64,000 bases of DNA from Parvularculaceae bacterium (GCA_020446945.1 JAGRDS010000011.1:1-64000), one strand, 5' to 3'; numbered from the stretch's first letter, positions 1 to 9,381 are shown. Translations and numbers: made by a program. Notes: generated from the sequence alone by a model not told the origin.

Positions 1-33
1 GTCTCGAGGGTTCGAATCCCTCTCTGTCCGCCA
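1..33 (+). tRNA. tRNA 3' end, probably tRNA-Ser (partial)
   Basis: The window opens inside a tRNA. A 5-bp T stem (positions 6-10 and 18-22) encloses the loop TTCGAAT. It is followed by seven acceptor bases (23-29), discriminator G30 and an encoded CCA at 31-33. The anticodon lies outside the window, so identity cannot be read. Discriminator G and the bases just before the T stem would fit a long variable arm as in tRNA-Ser, but this is inference. A run of T follows directly. Confidence 0.8.
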
Positions 34-98
34 TTTTTTTTCGCTCACGAACAATCGCTTCACGGCGGCCCCGTCTCAACCAACAAGGGGCGCCTCAG

Positions 99-326
99 CT
101 ACGCCGATGCTCGTCCGGCGGCGATCGCCTTGACCTTTTCGGAGGTCAGGGCCTCGCCGCCAATCGCCCAGTCGCCGCTTTCGATCTCTTTGATCTTGAC
201 CCAGGTTACGCCGCGCATGTTCTCGCCCTCGACGGCGACCATCGCGTCGGTCACTTTCTCGATCATGGCCTGCTTCTGATCCGGCGTGAACACGCCGCGA
301 ATGATGTGGATATCGACACAAGGCAT
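99..326 (-). CDS. 4-oxalocrotonate tautomerase family protein
   Basis: This 75-residue protein begins Met-Pro-Cys-Val, so removal of Met exposes the N-terminal proline that serves as general base in the 4-oxalocrotonate tautomerase superfamily. Its length and the single beta-alpha-beta unit (VDIHIIRGVF, a helix with MIEKVTDAM, then VTWVKIKEI) match the small oligomeric members. A start further upstream is open but rejected: AAGGAGAG lies about 8 bases before this ATG, and extension would bury Pro1. These enzymes isomerise unsaturated ketoacids, but the substrate cannot be read here. It lies downstream of the RND pump on the same strand, 284 bases from it, and a functional link is not evident. 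Confidence 0.85.
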   Translation of the reverse strand: MPCVDIHIIRGVFTPDQKQAMIEKVTDAMVAVEGENMRGVTWVKIKEIESGDWAIGGEALTSEKVKAIAAGRASA

Positions 327-610
327 ATCTTCTCTCCTTTTCCGAGGCTTGTTGTTCCGGCGGGCGCGACGCCGCGCGCCTTCGGTTCGTGGACGCGGCC
401 GCGAAGAACAGGCGTCACCTCGATCTTGAACTACGCGTCGAGCAAGCACATTAGATGAGATGGAAGTCTGACGAGAAACGGGGCGTGTTGCGGTCAAAGA
501 GATTGATCGCAACGCCGCGTTTCAAGGCGAAACGCGGCTCGGCGCCGACATACGGAAGAATGTGGATGAGCGTCGCCGCTCAAATGGCGTTCTCGATTGT
601 TTCGCGGATG

Positions 611-3600
611 TCAGGCGCCTTGCGCCGCTGCGGCCGTCTGGGCCTTGCCGCGGCCGAACAGGCGACGCACCAGCACGTAGAACAGCGGCGTAAAGAAGAC
701 GCCGAGGAACGAGGCGGCGAGCATGCCGCCCAGCACGGCGGCGCCGATGGCGGTGCGCCCCGCCGCGCCCGCGCCGCTGCTGAGGACGAGCGGCGTCACG
801 CCGAGACCGAAGGCGAACGAGGTCATAAGAATAGGCCGCAGTCTTGTGCGCGCCGCCTCGATGGCGGCTTCGACCGCCGTACGGCCCTGCTTTTCGAGAG
901 CTTGTGCGAATTCGACGATCAAAATCGCGTTCTTTGCGGAAAGACCGATGGTCGTCAAAAGGCCGACCTGAAAGAAAATATCGTTTGAAAGCCCGGTCAG
1001 ATACGCCGAGATGACAGCGCCCATGACGCCGAGCGGTACGATCATCAGCACCGAGATCGGCACCGACCAGCTTTCGTAAAGCGCCGCGAGACACAGGAAC
1101 ACGACTAGAATTGAAAGCGTATAGAGGATCGGCGTTTGCGCGCCAGTCTCGCGCTCCTCGATGGAAACGCCTGTCCATTCGACGCCGAAACCGCCGGGCA
1201 GCCGGCTGGCGAGTTTCTCGATTTCCTCCATGGCCGCGCCGGAGCTGACGCCGGGCGCGGCGGAGCCGAGTATTTCGATCGCAGGCGCGCCGTTATATCT
1301 CTCAAGCTTCGGCGAACCGGTAATCCAGGACGTATCGGCGAACGCCGAAAACGGCACCAGTTCGCCGGTCGAATTCGGAATGCGCCATGCGTTGAGATCT
1401 TCCGGCGCCATTCGATAGGGCGCGTCTGCGGCGATATAGACGCGCTTGATGCGCCCGCGATCGAGAAAATCGTTGACATACAGACCGCCCATGGCGGTTG
1501 TCAGTGTCGAATTGATTGCATCCGGGGCGAGACCCATCGCCTGCGCCTTGTTGTGGTCGATGTCGATCTTGAGTTGCGATACGTCGTCGAGTCCGTTCGG
1601 ACGCACGCCCAGCAGCGCAGCGCTCTGGTTCGCCATGCCGAGCATCCGGTTGCGAGCGGCTACGAGCGCCTCATGGCCCTGACCGGTTCGGTCTTGAAGG
1701 AAAAAATCAAAGCCGTTCGCCTGGCCGAGGCCGGGAACGGAGGGCGGCGCAAAGGCGAACACCTGCGCGTCGCGTATCTGTGAAAACGCGCCGAACGCGC
1801 GATTTGCAATCGCCTGCGCGCTGGCGTCGGCGCCCTTGCGTTCGCTCCAGTCCTTAAGTTCGATAAAACCGATTCCGGCGTTCTGCGCGACGCCGGCGAA
1901 ACTGAAACCGGCGACGGTGAAATAGGATTTTACATTTTCGCTTTCATTGTCGCGCAGATGCGCTTCCACCTGGTCGAGGACGGCGGTCGTGCGTTCGAAC
2001 GTCGCGCCGGGCGGCAATGTCGCCTGGAAAAGCAGGATTCCCTGGTCTTCGTCCGGCAGGAAGGATTGTTCGATCCGCGTGAATGCAAACATGGTGACGC
2101 CGGCGAGCGCGAGGAAAATCAGGAAAAAACGCGGCGCGCGGCCGATAATTGCGCGCACGCCGCTTTCATGCCGGCGCGCCGAATTCGCGAATAAAGTATT
2201 GAAAGCGCGGAACGGCGCCATCAGTCGGTGACGCAGCGTGCCGGGCTTCGGGCCTCTTTCAGGATCGTGCGGCTGCAATATGCTCGCGCACAGAGCCGGC
2301 GTCAGGATGATGGCCGTCAGCACAGAGAGGATCATCGCAGACACGATAGTGATTGAGAACTGGCGGTAAATGGCGCCGGCGGTGCCCCCAAAAAACGCCA
2401 TTGGCACGAAAACCGCCGAAAGCACAGCGCCGATGCCCACAAGCGCGCCCGTGATTTGCGACATCGCCTTTCTGGTGGCTTCGAGAGGCGGGAGGCGATC
2501 TTCCGCCATGACCCGATCGACATTCTCGATGACGACAATGGCGTCATCTACGAGCAGTCCGATCGCCAGCACCATGGCGAGCATGGAAAGCGTGTTGATT
2601 GAATACCCAAGGGCGAGAAGGATCGCCATCGTGCCGAGAAGAACAACCGGGACAGTGATCATCACGATCGCCGTTGCGCGGAAATTTTGCAGGAAAACGA
2701 ACATGATGAATGTGACGAAAATCGCCGCTTCCAAAAGCGTCTTTACGACCTCCTTGATCGATTCCTTTACGAACGGCGTCGTATTGTAGGGGAAGGCGTA
2801 TTCGTATTTCGCCGGGAAAAACGCCGAGAGTTCCCCCATGCGCTTTTCAACCGCCGCTGCGGTGTCGAGAGCGTTTGCGCCGGAAGCAAGCAGGACGGCG
2901 AAACCAGATGCGGGGCGATTGTTAAACTCGCCGATCATCGCATAATTGTCGGCGCCGATTTCAACGCGGGCGACGTCGCCGATCGTGACCTGCGAGCCGT
3001 CCTGAAGGGTGCGCAGCGATATGGCGCGAAATTCTTCCGGCGTCTGCATCAGAGACTGGATTGTGATCGTGGCGTTCAGCTGTTGGCCTTCAACGCTCGG
3101 CCCGCCGCCCAGTTCGCCGCCGGCGACCTGCGTGTTCTGTGCGCGGATTGCGTTGGCGACATCCTGCGTAGAAAGACCATAGGCGGCGAGCGCATGCGGG
3201 TCGAGCCAGATACGCATTGCGTATTGCGCAGCGAAAAGCTGCACGCCGCCGACGCCGTCAACGCGGCTGATCGGATCTTGAAGGCTGCTCACGATATAAT
3301 CGGCAAGATCGACTTCGGGAACCGAGCCGTCTTCGCTCGTCAGGGCGACGACCATCAAAAAACTGGTCTGCGTTTTGTTGACAACGACGCCGCGGCGCTG
3401 GACCTCAAGAGGCAGCAGGGGCGTAGCGAGCGACAGCTTGTTCTGAACCTGGACCTGCGCGATGTCGGGATCGGCGCCCGCCGCGAAGGTGAGGGTCATC
3501 GTCATCGTCCCGTCCGAACTCGATGAAGCGGAAATGTAGCGCAGATTGTCGATGCCTTTCATCTGCTGCTCGATCACCTGCGTTACGGCGTCTTCGACGG

Positions 3601-3766
3601 CCTTCGCGGACGCGCCAGGATAGACCGCAGTTACGGTGACGGCCGGCGGCGCAATCTCCGGGTACTGCTCAACAGGCAGATTTACGATGCTGATCGCGCC
3701 GGCGAGCATCGCGATGATGGCGATCACCCACGCAAAAATTGGGCGCTCAATAAAAAAGTTCGCCAC
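611..3766 (-). CDS. RND multidrug efflux pump, inner-membrane subunit (HAE1/AcrB family)
   Basis: This 1051-residue protein matches AcrB/MexB in length and layout: N-terminal MANFFIERPIFAWVIAIIAM as TM1, two large periplasmic porter/docking loops and two six-helix bundles. The proton-relay aspartates are present in TM4 (D407-D408 in GLLVDDAIVVIENVDR, the same numbering as E. coli AcrB). The partner lysine is in TM10 (LSAKNAILIVEFA). The pump would take drugs, detergents or other amphiphiles from the periplasm and inner leaflet and pass them to a TolC-type channel. It is the second gene of a two-gene operon with the adaptor at 3808-5007 (41 bases apart). No outer-membrane factor is encoded here, so the channel must come from elsewhere. 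Expression is probably controlled by the divergent TetR regulator. Natural substrate unknown. Confidence 0.95.
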   Translation of the reverse strand: MANFFIERPIFAWVIAIIAMLAGAISIVNLPVEQYPEIAPPAVTVTAVYPGASAKAVEDAVTQVIEQQMKGIDNLRYISASSSSDGTMTMTLTFAAGADPDIAQVQVQNKLSLATPLLPLEVQRRGVVVNKTQTSFLMVVALTSEDGSVPEVDLADYIVSSLQDPISRVDGVGGVQLFAAQYAMRIWLDPHALAAYGLSTQDVANAIRAQNTQVAGGELGGGPSVEGQQLNATITIQSLMQTPEEFRAISLRTLQDGSQVTIGDVARVEIGADNYAMIGEFNNRPASGFAVLLASGANALDTAAAVEKRMGELSAFFPAKYEYAFPYNTTPFVKESIKEVVKTLLEAAIFVTFIMFVFLQNFRATAIVMITVPVVLLGTMAILLALGYSINTLSMLAMVLAIGLLVDDAIVVIENVDRVMAEDRLPPLEATRKAMSQITGALVGIGAVLSAVFVPMAFFGGTAGAIYRQFSITIVSAMILSVLTAIILTPALCASILQPHDPERGPKPGTLRHRLMAPFRAFNTLFANSARRHESGVRAIIGRAPRFFLIFLALAGVTMFAFTRIEQSFLPDEDQGILLFQATLPPGATFERTTAVLDQVEAHLRDNESENVKSYFTVAGFSFAGVAQNAGIGFIELKDWSERKGADASAQAIANRAFGAFSQIRDAQVFAFAPPSVPGLGQANGFDFFLQDRTGQGHEALVAARNRMLGMANQSAALLGVRPNGLDDVSQLKIDIDHNKAQAMGLAPDAINSTLTTAMGGLYVNDFLDRGRIKRVYIAADAPYRMAPEDLNAWRIPNSTGELVPFSAFADTSWITGSPKLERYNGAPAIEILGSAAPGVSSGAAMEEIEKLASRLPGGFGVEWTGVSIEERETGAQTPILYTLSILVVFLCLAALYESWSVPISVLMIVPLGVMGAVISAYLTGLSNDIFFQVGLLTTIGLSAKNAILIVEFAQALEKQGRTAVEAAIEAARTRLRPILMTSFAFGLGVTPLVLSSGAGAAGRTAIGAAVLGGMLAASFLGVFFTPLFYVLVRRLFGRGKAQTAAAAQGA

Positions 3767-3807
3767 GCAAGCGGTCCTTTTCTTCGTTATTCAGCCGCGC
3801 CGCGCTA

Positions 3808-5007
3808 TTAACGCACGCCTGCCTCGTCCGGGGTATCGGGCGCTTGATCCGAAGCGTCGGCGACGAGGGCGGTTTCCACCGGGGTGACGGAATCTCCCGG
3901 GCGAAATCTCTGGAATCCCTCCACGACGATTCGCTCGCCCGGTTTCAGCCCCGCCGTGACGATCCATCGGTCGCCGACGGCCCGTTCGGTTTTGACGATG
4001 CGTTCCTCGGCCCTGTTCTCTGCGTCGACGACGAATACGACGCCGTCGCCCTGGGAATTGCGCGAAATCGCCTGTTGCGGCACGAGTATCGTTTTGCCGC
4101 GAACTCCTTCGGCTATTTCCGCGCGCACGAACATGCCGGGCATCAGCAGACCGTCCGGGTTCGGAAAAATCGCTCTCAAAGTCACTGCGCCGCTCGAAGG
4201 ATCGACGGCGACTTCCGTCAGTTCAAGCGTTCCCTTGTGCGCGTAGGCGCCGCCATCCTCAAGAACGAGAGAGACGGCGAGTTTTTTGTTTTCCGCCGTC
4301 TGCAATTCGCCATTCGCGCGTTTACGTTTCCAGCGGAGAATTTCCGCGCTGGATTGCGTAACGTCTACATAGATCGGATCGAGCGCGTTGATTACGGCGA
4401 GTTCCTGCGGCTGTCCGGCGCTGACAAGGGCGCCGGTCGTCACGAGCGTCCGTCCGATGCGTCCATCGATAGGCGCTGTGATGGTCGTGCGATCGAGATC
4501 GATCCTGGCCGCGTCGCGCGCGGCGCGCGCGGCCGCGATGTCGGCGCGCGCCTGGGCTGCGGCGGCGGCGGCTTCGTCATTATCCTGCCGGCTCACCGCG
4601 TCGGATTTGACCAGTTCGGCGTATCGTTCGGCGCGGTTCGACGCGGCCCCGGCGGTCGCCTCGGCGCGCGCGAGCGCTGCAACGGCGCTGTCGTATTTCG
4701 CCTGATAGGGCGCGGCGTCGATCTTGTAGAGCGGCTGGCCGGCTTTCACCGCGTCGCCCTCCTCGAAAAGCCGCTCCTCGATCAGGCCGGAGATTTGCGG
4801 GCGAATTTGCGCCACGCGCCAGGCGGTCGTTCGCCCCGGCAGGGTGACCGACATTGCGGCTTGCTCAGTCTTTACGGTCTGGACTGCGACTTCTGGCGGC
4901 GGCGGCGCGCCGCCCTGCGGCCCGGACTGTCCGCTACAACCGAATGCGGCGAGAATGCCGATCGCGAGCCCAAGGCTCATCAATCTTTTGTGTGAAATCA
5001 AAGGCAT
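3808..5007 (-). CDS. RND efflux periplasmic adaptor (membrane fusion protein, AcrA family)
   Basis: This 399-residue lipoprotein-type adaptor links the RND pump to an outer-membrane channel. I chose the ATG at 5007 (MPLISHKRL) because it gives a charged n-region followed by a hydrophobic stretch and a cysteine (LAAFGC) fitting a lipobox. An upstream TTG and a downstream ATG are possible. The order is the family's: beta-barrel strand, lipoyl half-motif (PQISGLIEERLFEEGDAVKA), an Ala-rich helical hairpin (roughly residues 80-160), second lipoyl half (TITAPIDGRIGRTLV), then barrel and membrane-proximal domains. The coding sequence is directly upstream of the pump gene. The 20-bp palindrome 60 bases before this start suggests repression by the divergent TetR protein. 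Confidence 0.93.
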   Translation of the reverse strand: MPLISHKRLMSLGLAIGILAAFGCSGQSGPQGGAPPPPEVAVQTVKTEQAAMSVTLPGRTTAWRVAQIRPQISGLIEERLFEEGDAVKAGQPLYKIDAAPYQAKYDSAVAALARAEATAGAASNRAERYAELVKSDAVSRQDNDEAAAAAAQARADIAAARAARDAARIDLDRTTITAPIDGRIGRTLVTTGALVSAGQPQELAVINALDPIYVDVTQSSAEILRWKRKRANGELQTAENKKLAVSLVLEDGGAYAHKGTLELTEVAVDPSSGAVTLRAIFPNPDGLLMPGMFVRAEIAEGVRGKTILVPQQAISRNSQGDGVVFVVDAENRAEERIVKTERAVGDRWIVTAGLKPGERIVVEGFQRFRPGDSVTPVETALVADASDQAPDTPDEAGVR

Positions 5008-5066
5008 GGGTGTTCCCAAGTCGATTTGCGAAAGCGCTGGCTGTAGCCGCTTCAAGCGGTCTTGAT

Positions 5067-5086
5067 TAGAATGAACGTTTATTCTA
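5067..5086. promoter_or_regulatory. Palindromic operator between efflux operon and tetR
   Basis: TAGAATGAACGTTTATTCTA is an inverted repeat in which 9 of 10 base pairs are symmetric, centred on AACGTT. It lies in the 154-bp divergent region, 59 bases from the adaptor start and 75 bases from the tetR start, so one bound dimer could cover both promoters. Size, symmetry and position are typical of TetR/AcrR operators. Binding is inferred, not shown. Confidence 0.75.
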
Positions 5087-5161
5087 GTCCCGCTGGCGAG
5101 AAGTCAAGCAGGCGGATATTAAAACTTTCTGTAACTCGAAATATTCCCTCGAGGAGATTGA

Positions 5162-5761
5162 ATGACCGAAGTCCAGCCAGTGAAAACCGAAGACAGGCGT
5201 CAAATGCTGTTACAGGCGGCGGAACGCTGTTTTATTGAAAGCGGCTTTCACGGCGCGCGCATGGCGCAGATCGCCAAACAGGCGCGGATGAGCCCGGGTC
5301 ACATCTATCACTATTTCGAGAGCAAGGAGCAGATCATCGCCGAAATGGTGCGTAGCCATGTCGATGAAAAGCAGACGATGATTGAAGAACTCGAACGCGC
5401 CGGCGACCGCGTAATCGACCTCCTGATCGAAAACGTCAAAGATAACGTCGATAAAAACCCCGATACTTTCTGGTCCGCGCTGATGCTTGAGATGACGGCG
5501 GAGGCGACGCGCGACGCAAATGTCGCTGCGATCTTGCGGGGCGCTGACGCCGAGATGAAGGCGCGCGTGATGAAGAGCCTTGGCGCGGGCGTCATCCAGG
5601 AGGATCTTGAAACGCGCCTTGAAGTGCTTGTCGCCCTGATTCAGGGTGTCGGCATACGGAGCATTTTGAATCCGGATCTTGATAAAAAGGCGTTCGTGCG
5701 TCTGATGCGCCAGATTGTCGATTCCCTGTTTCGCAAGGAAAATGGGAAAGCCGGCGTTTGA
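5162..5761 (+). CDS. TetR/AcrR family transcriptional regulator
   Basis: This 199-residue protein has the TetR N-terminal DNA-binding fold: helix 1 at residues 13-28 and the helix-turn-helix MAQIAKQARMSPGHIYHYF near 34-52, followed by SKEQIIAEM. The remaining all-helical part is the ligand-binding and dimerisation domain, which is variable and gives no ligand. GAGGAG sits 6-7 bases before the ATG. It is divergent from the RND efflux operon with a palindrome between them, the standard arrangement of a local drug-sensing repressor. It probably represses both itself and the pump until an effluxed compound binds. Confidence 0.93.
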   Translation: MTEVQPVKTEDRRQMLLQAAERCFIESGFHGARMAQIAKQARMSPGHIYHYFESKEQIIAEMVRSHVDEKQTMIEELERAGDRVIDLLIENVKDNVDKNPDTFWSALMLEMTAEATRDANVAAILRGADAEMKARVMKSLGAGVIQEDLETRLEVLVALIQGVGIRSILNPDLDKKAFVRLMRQIVDSLFRKENGKAGV

Positions 5762-5910
5762 CTCCTTACCTGTCGGCGGGCGCATGCGTCCAGCGAGCGG
5801 TCGCCGCCCTGAACGAGGTTGCGGCCATCTTCTGAGGATAACGGCGCTTGCTTTCTTCATCAGGGTTTTCGCATAATTCCGGCGTTTGTTCATAGCCACA
5901 CGCGCGCGGG

Positions 5911-6939
5911 ATGATGGAAAAGGTTCAAGGCGAGGGGACCGGGTGCGATCGCGATAACAAGCGATTGTTGATCAGCCTTCGCGAATCGTCCCGGATCGCT
6001 GGTTACGGCGACCGAACAAATGACCCGATTGCGCTCGCCGACCACTTTCACACATTGCGTAATTTGTCGGAACGGTCGGCCGATGAGGCGCTGCATCTTT
6101 CTCATCGCCCGCTCGCGCCCGGCTCCATCGACTTTGTGCTCGACACATTGGTCCATGCGGAAACGCTGGAAGCGGCGATGCGGCAGGCCGCCCGCGCGTT
6201 CAATCTCCTTCATGGCGGATATTACAACCGGGTCGAACAGCGCCGCGACCGCCTGGCGTTTATTATCGACGACCGCGCCTTTCCCTATGCGCCGTCCTTT
6301 GAGGCGGAAGCGTCTTATGTGCTGATGGAGGGGCTGCTTATTTTTCTCCACGCGATGCTGGGGCTTGTTGTCGATCGCGCTGCGCTCCCGGTTTTGGGCG
6401 TGCGCACCCGCCGGCCGAACCGGCCTTCGCCCGACGGGCTCTTGTCGTTCTGGGAAGCGCCGGTGCGAACCGGCGCGGCGACATACGCTATCGAATATGG
6501 CTTGCAGGCCCGTACGCTCTCGGCTGCGCACCCGTCCGATCCGCCGGCGACGACGGCGGCGGTATACGATTATATCGATCAACTCATCGCCGAGCGGGAG
6601 GAGCGTGAAATTCAGCGCGACCTCCCCGAACGCGTTCTGGCCTCGCTTTACGAAGGGGTAAACGATCAGAAAACCGTCGCCCGCCTGCTCGGCGTTTCTG
6701 TCGCCACCTTGCGGCGGCGCCTCGCCGATGCAGGCGTCAGTTTTCGCGACCTCAGAAAAACGGCTTTGAATGCGCGCTCTCATGCGATGCTGGCGCAGGG
6801 GCGTCCCGTTCTGGCGATTATCGAAGAGCTTGGGTTTTCCGACATACGCAGCTTCACCCGCGCCTTCAAAGAATGGAACGGCTTTACGCCCAATGAATTC
6901 GTCAAGCGCATCCGCAAGGTCCGGCGCGATGAAAACTGA
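5911..6939 (+). CDS. AraC family transcriptional regulator
   Basis: This 342-residue regulator has a long N-terminal sensing region (about residues 30-210) of the type found in OruR/ArgR-like AraC proteins and a C-terminal double helix-turn-helix. HTH1 lies near 254-275 (KTVARLLGVSVATLRRRL). HTH2 lies near 299-321, with the family-typical stretch RSFTRAFKEWNGFTPNEF at 313-330. It lies 137 bases upstream of a TonB-dependent receptor on the same strand, which in turn abuts an esterase gene. By position it is likely to activate uptake and hydrolysis of the same, unidentified small molecule. No clear Shine-Dalgarno is visible. A methionine doublet at the start leaves the exact start open by one codon. 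Confidence 0.88.
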   Translation: MMEKVQGEGTGCDRDNKRLLISLRESSRIAGYGDRTNDPIALADHFHTLRNLSERSADEALHLSHRPLAPGSIDFVLDTLVHAETLEAAMRQAARAFNLLHGGYYNRVEQRRDRLAFIIDDRAFPYAPSFEAEASYVLMEGLLIFLHAMLGLVVDRAALPVLGVRTRRPNRPSPDGLLSFWEAPVRTGAATYAIEYGLQARTLSAAHPSDPPATTAAVYDYIDQLIAEREEREIQRDLPERVLASLYEGVNDQKTVARLLGVSVATLRRRLADAGVSFRDLRKTALNARSHAMLAQGRPVLAIIEELGFSDIRSFTRAFKEWNGFTPNEFVKRIRKVRRDEN

Positions 6940-7020
6940 GCGAATTTGTCCGTCGAATTTGAACATATCCGTCATCGGCGCGGCGGCGCATCTCGGTTAG
7001 CGTCTCTCAAAACAGGGAAT

Positions 7021-7058
7021 CCGGACGCCGCAGGAATGAATGCGGCGTGAACGTCCGG
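7021..7058 (+). promoter_or_regulatory. Leader stem-loop just upstream of TonB-receptor RBS
   Basis: CCGGACG (7021-7027) can pair with CGTCCGG (7052-7058). Inside it CCGC (7028-7031) pairs with GCGG (7042-7045), closing a 10-base loop with a small internal bulge. The structure ends four bases before the likely ribosome-binding site GGGAGG at 7063-7068. It could modulate translation or be a protein-binding site; there is no T-run, so it is not an intrinsic terminator. Confidence 0.5.
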
Positions 7059-7076
7059 CGATGGGAGGCGATGGAG

Positions 7077-9377
7077 ATGTTTCGGCGCGTTTTGAAATCC
7101 TTTTGCCTTTCTAATGTCTCGCCGCTTCGGCTTTCCGCCTGCGCGGCGGCGATGACATGCGCAGCCGGCGGCGGCGCATTTGCGCAGTCCGGGTCTGTCG
7201 CCGACGGCGCGCACGCGCGCGACGAGATCGTCGTTACGGCGCGTCGGCGCGCCGAATCTCTGCAGGACGTGCCGGTCGCCGTATCGGCGTTCAGCGGCGA
7301 TCGCGTCGACGAGCTGCAGGCGGACGATATTTCGGGGCTGCAATACGCGGCGCCGAATGTCTATATCGATCAGGGCGACGCGGCGAACGCCGTGATATAT
7401 GTCCGCGGCGTCGGGCAAAACGACTCGCTGGCCTTCGCCGATCCGGGGGTTGGCGTTTATGTGGACGATGTTTTCATCGCACGGTCTCAGGCGGCGTTTC
7501 TCGAATTGTTCGATGTTGAGCGGGTTGAGGTTCTGCGAGGGCCGCAGGGCACGCTTTACGGACGAAATACGATCGGCGGCGCGATCAAATTCGTTTCAAA
7601 GCGGCCGAGCGATGAAGTCGACGCCTATCTTGAGGCCGGTTACGGCAATTTCGATGCGGTTTCGGTCAAAGGGCGCCTTTCGGGTCCGATTTCGGCGGGA
7701 ACGCTGGCCGGCAACGTCGCCTTCGCCTACTCCAGGCGTGACGGGTATAACGCCAATCTCGCCGACGGGCGCGACGACGGCGATTTCCAGTCGGTCGCAG
7801 GCCGCGGATCGCTTCTTTGGACGCCTTCCGACGATGTAGAGTTTTACCTGTCAGTCGACGGGCGCATCGACAGGCCCGACACATCGCGCAGTCCGGTGCG
7901 GGAAACATCGATAACCGGCGCGCCGGACCCGACCGATCCGACGCTGATCGTCACCCTTCCTGCGAGCGGTGATCCGTATTCTGTCGACGTGAGCGCCAAC
8001 CGCCTGTCCGATCTCACCGCGTTCGGCGCGGCGTTGACGGGCAAGTGGCGCGCTAGCGATTCTCTGACGCTTGAGTCCATTACGTCGTTTAGAACTCTCG
8101 ATTTCGACCTCAATCTCGACACGGATGGTTCGCCGCTGCCGATTCTCGATATTCTGCTTTTGCAGGACCAGGATCAGTTCAGTCAGGAGCTGCGCGCGGA
8201 ATACGACGACAACGGCGCGTTTACTTTCACCGGCGGGCTTTACTACTTCCGCGACGACGACACGACATTCTCCGGCGTTGACAATGGCGCGGCGACCATT
8301 TTCGGCTTTCCTGTCACGCTGTTCGGATTTCCGACTTCCAGTCTCGCCGAAACTGCGCAGGTTACGAATTCCTATGCGGCGTTCTTCGACGCGAGTTTTG
8401 CGCTCGGCGAGCGCGTCGATATCAGCGCGGGATTGCGTTACACTCATGAAAAGCGCCGTTCCGCACGCCTGTTCGAGAATTTTTTCGATCCAAACGTATC
8501 GGTGATCGCGAACACGCCGCCTTTTCTGCAAGGGGTCGGCGTCGCCGGCGCGCCGATTTCCGGCGAGGCGGATTTCGATGCGTTCACGCCGAAAGTTTCC
8601 GCCTCTTATAAAGTGAGCGATGCCGCCATGGTCTACGCATCGGTGTCGCGCGGATTCAAAAGCGGCGGTTTCGACGGCCGTGCGACGACGGATTTCGGCT
8701 TCCAGCCTTTTGAGCCGGAATTCGTCTGGAGCTACGAAGCGGGACTAAAAACGAGCTGGTTTGACGGCGCGTTGATCGCCAACGCCGCCTATTTCTATAA
8801 TGACTACACGGATGTTCAGGTGACGTCATTCGGCGCCGATCCGGTGTCCGGCGTCTTCGTCAGCCTGTTCACAAACGCGGCCGCAGCGCGCATGCATGGG
8901 GTGGAGCTTGAGCTTCTCGCCCGGCCGAGCGACCGGTTCACGTTGACAGGCTCCGTCGGCTGGCTTGACGCAAAATACACTGAATTCGACATTCTTGTCG
9001 GCGGCGTCGCAACGGATGTGAGCGATCGCCCGCTTGTGAATGCGCCGCGATGGAATGCAAGCCTTGGCGCGACATATGAACAACCATTCGCAAACGGGTT
9101 GACCGGCGTTCTGCATGTGGACGGCGCCTATCGCGGCGAAACGGCGACGGAAATCACCGGTTCGCCCGCCCTTACGCAGGAACGTTACGGCCTGCTGAAT
9201 GCGTTCGCCGCCATCAAGGCGGATGACGGGCGATGGGAGCTGCGCGGCGGCGTGAAAAACGCGACGAATGAAGCGGTTCGCGTGCAGGGGTTCAATCTCT
9301 CGGAATTTCCCGGCGTAGAACTCGGTTTTTACAAGGCGCCGCGCACATATAACGTCCAGGCGATATTCCGGTACTGA
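7077..9377 (+). CDS. TonB-dependent outer-membrane receptor
   Basis: This is a TonB-dependent receptor of 766 residues from the chosen ATG. GGGAGG at 7063-7068 is best spaced for this start; ATG 7071 and GTG 7047 are alternatives. The N-terminus carries a signal peptide ending at AFAQ. A TonB box (DEIVVTARRR) and a plug domain follow (QDVPVAVSAF through VERVEVLRGPQGTLYGRNTI), then a 22-strand barrel ending in the aromatic FRY. The plug wording is that of the large CirA/FyuA-like group common in marine and freshwater alphaproteobacteria, where substrates range from siderophores to plant or aromatic compounds. There is no N-terminal STN signalling extension. The AraC gene upstream and the HSL-family esterase four bases downstream suggest import of an ester or glycoside that is then hydrolysed in the cell. 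This is an inference. Confidence 0.93.
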   Translation: MFRRVLKSFCLSNVSPLRLSACAAAMTCAAGGGAFAQSGSVADGAHARDEIVVTARRRAESLQDVPVAVSAFSGDRVDELQADDISGLQYAAPNVYIDQGDAANAVIYVRGVGQNDSLAFADPGVGVYVDDVFIARSQAAFLELFDVERVEVLRGPQGTLYGRNTIGGAIKFVSKRPSDEVDAYLEAGYGNFDAVSVKGRLSGPISAGTLAGNVAFAYSRRDGYNANLADGRDDGDFQSVAGRGSLLWTPSDDVEFYLSVDGRIDRPDTSRSPVRETSITGAPDPTDPTLIVTLPASGDPYSVDVSANRLSDLTAFGAALTGKWRASDSLTLESITSFRTLDFDLNLDTDGSPLPILDILLLQDQDQFSQELRAEYDDNGAFTFTGGLYYFRDDDTTFSGVDNGAATIFGFPVTLFGFPTSSLAETAQVTNSYAAFFDASFALGERVDISAGLRYTHEKRRSARLFENFFDPNVSVIANTPPFLQGVGVAGAPISGEADFDAFTPKVSASYKVSDAAMVYASVSRGFKSGGFDGRATTDFGFQPFEPEFVWSYEAGLKTSWFDGALIANAAYFYNDYTDVQVTSFGADPVSGVFVSLFTNAAAARMHGVELELLARPSDRFTLTGSVGWLDAKYTEFDILVGGVATDVSDRPLVNAPRWNASLGATYEQPFANGLTGVLHVDGAYRGETATEITGSPALTQERYGLLNAFAAIKADDGRWELRGGVKNATNEAVRVQGFNLSEFPGVELGFYKAPRTYNVQAIFRY

Positions 9378-9381
9378 CGGC

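Noticed and set aside
34..45. T-run after the tRNA as an intrinsic terminator
   Set aside because: There is no separate hairpin before it; the tRNA acceptor lies directly upstream, so a regular terminator cannot be supported.
3844..4995. Long open frame antisense to the efflux adaptor (383 codons)
   Set aside because: It mirrors the real gene in a GC-rich genome, has Arg-rich sequence without domains, and lacks a ribosome-binding site.
5890..6975. 361-codon frame antisense to the AraC regulator
   Set aside because: Same reason: the plus strand shows a complete AraC protein with two HTH motifs.
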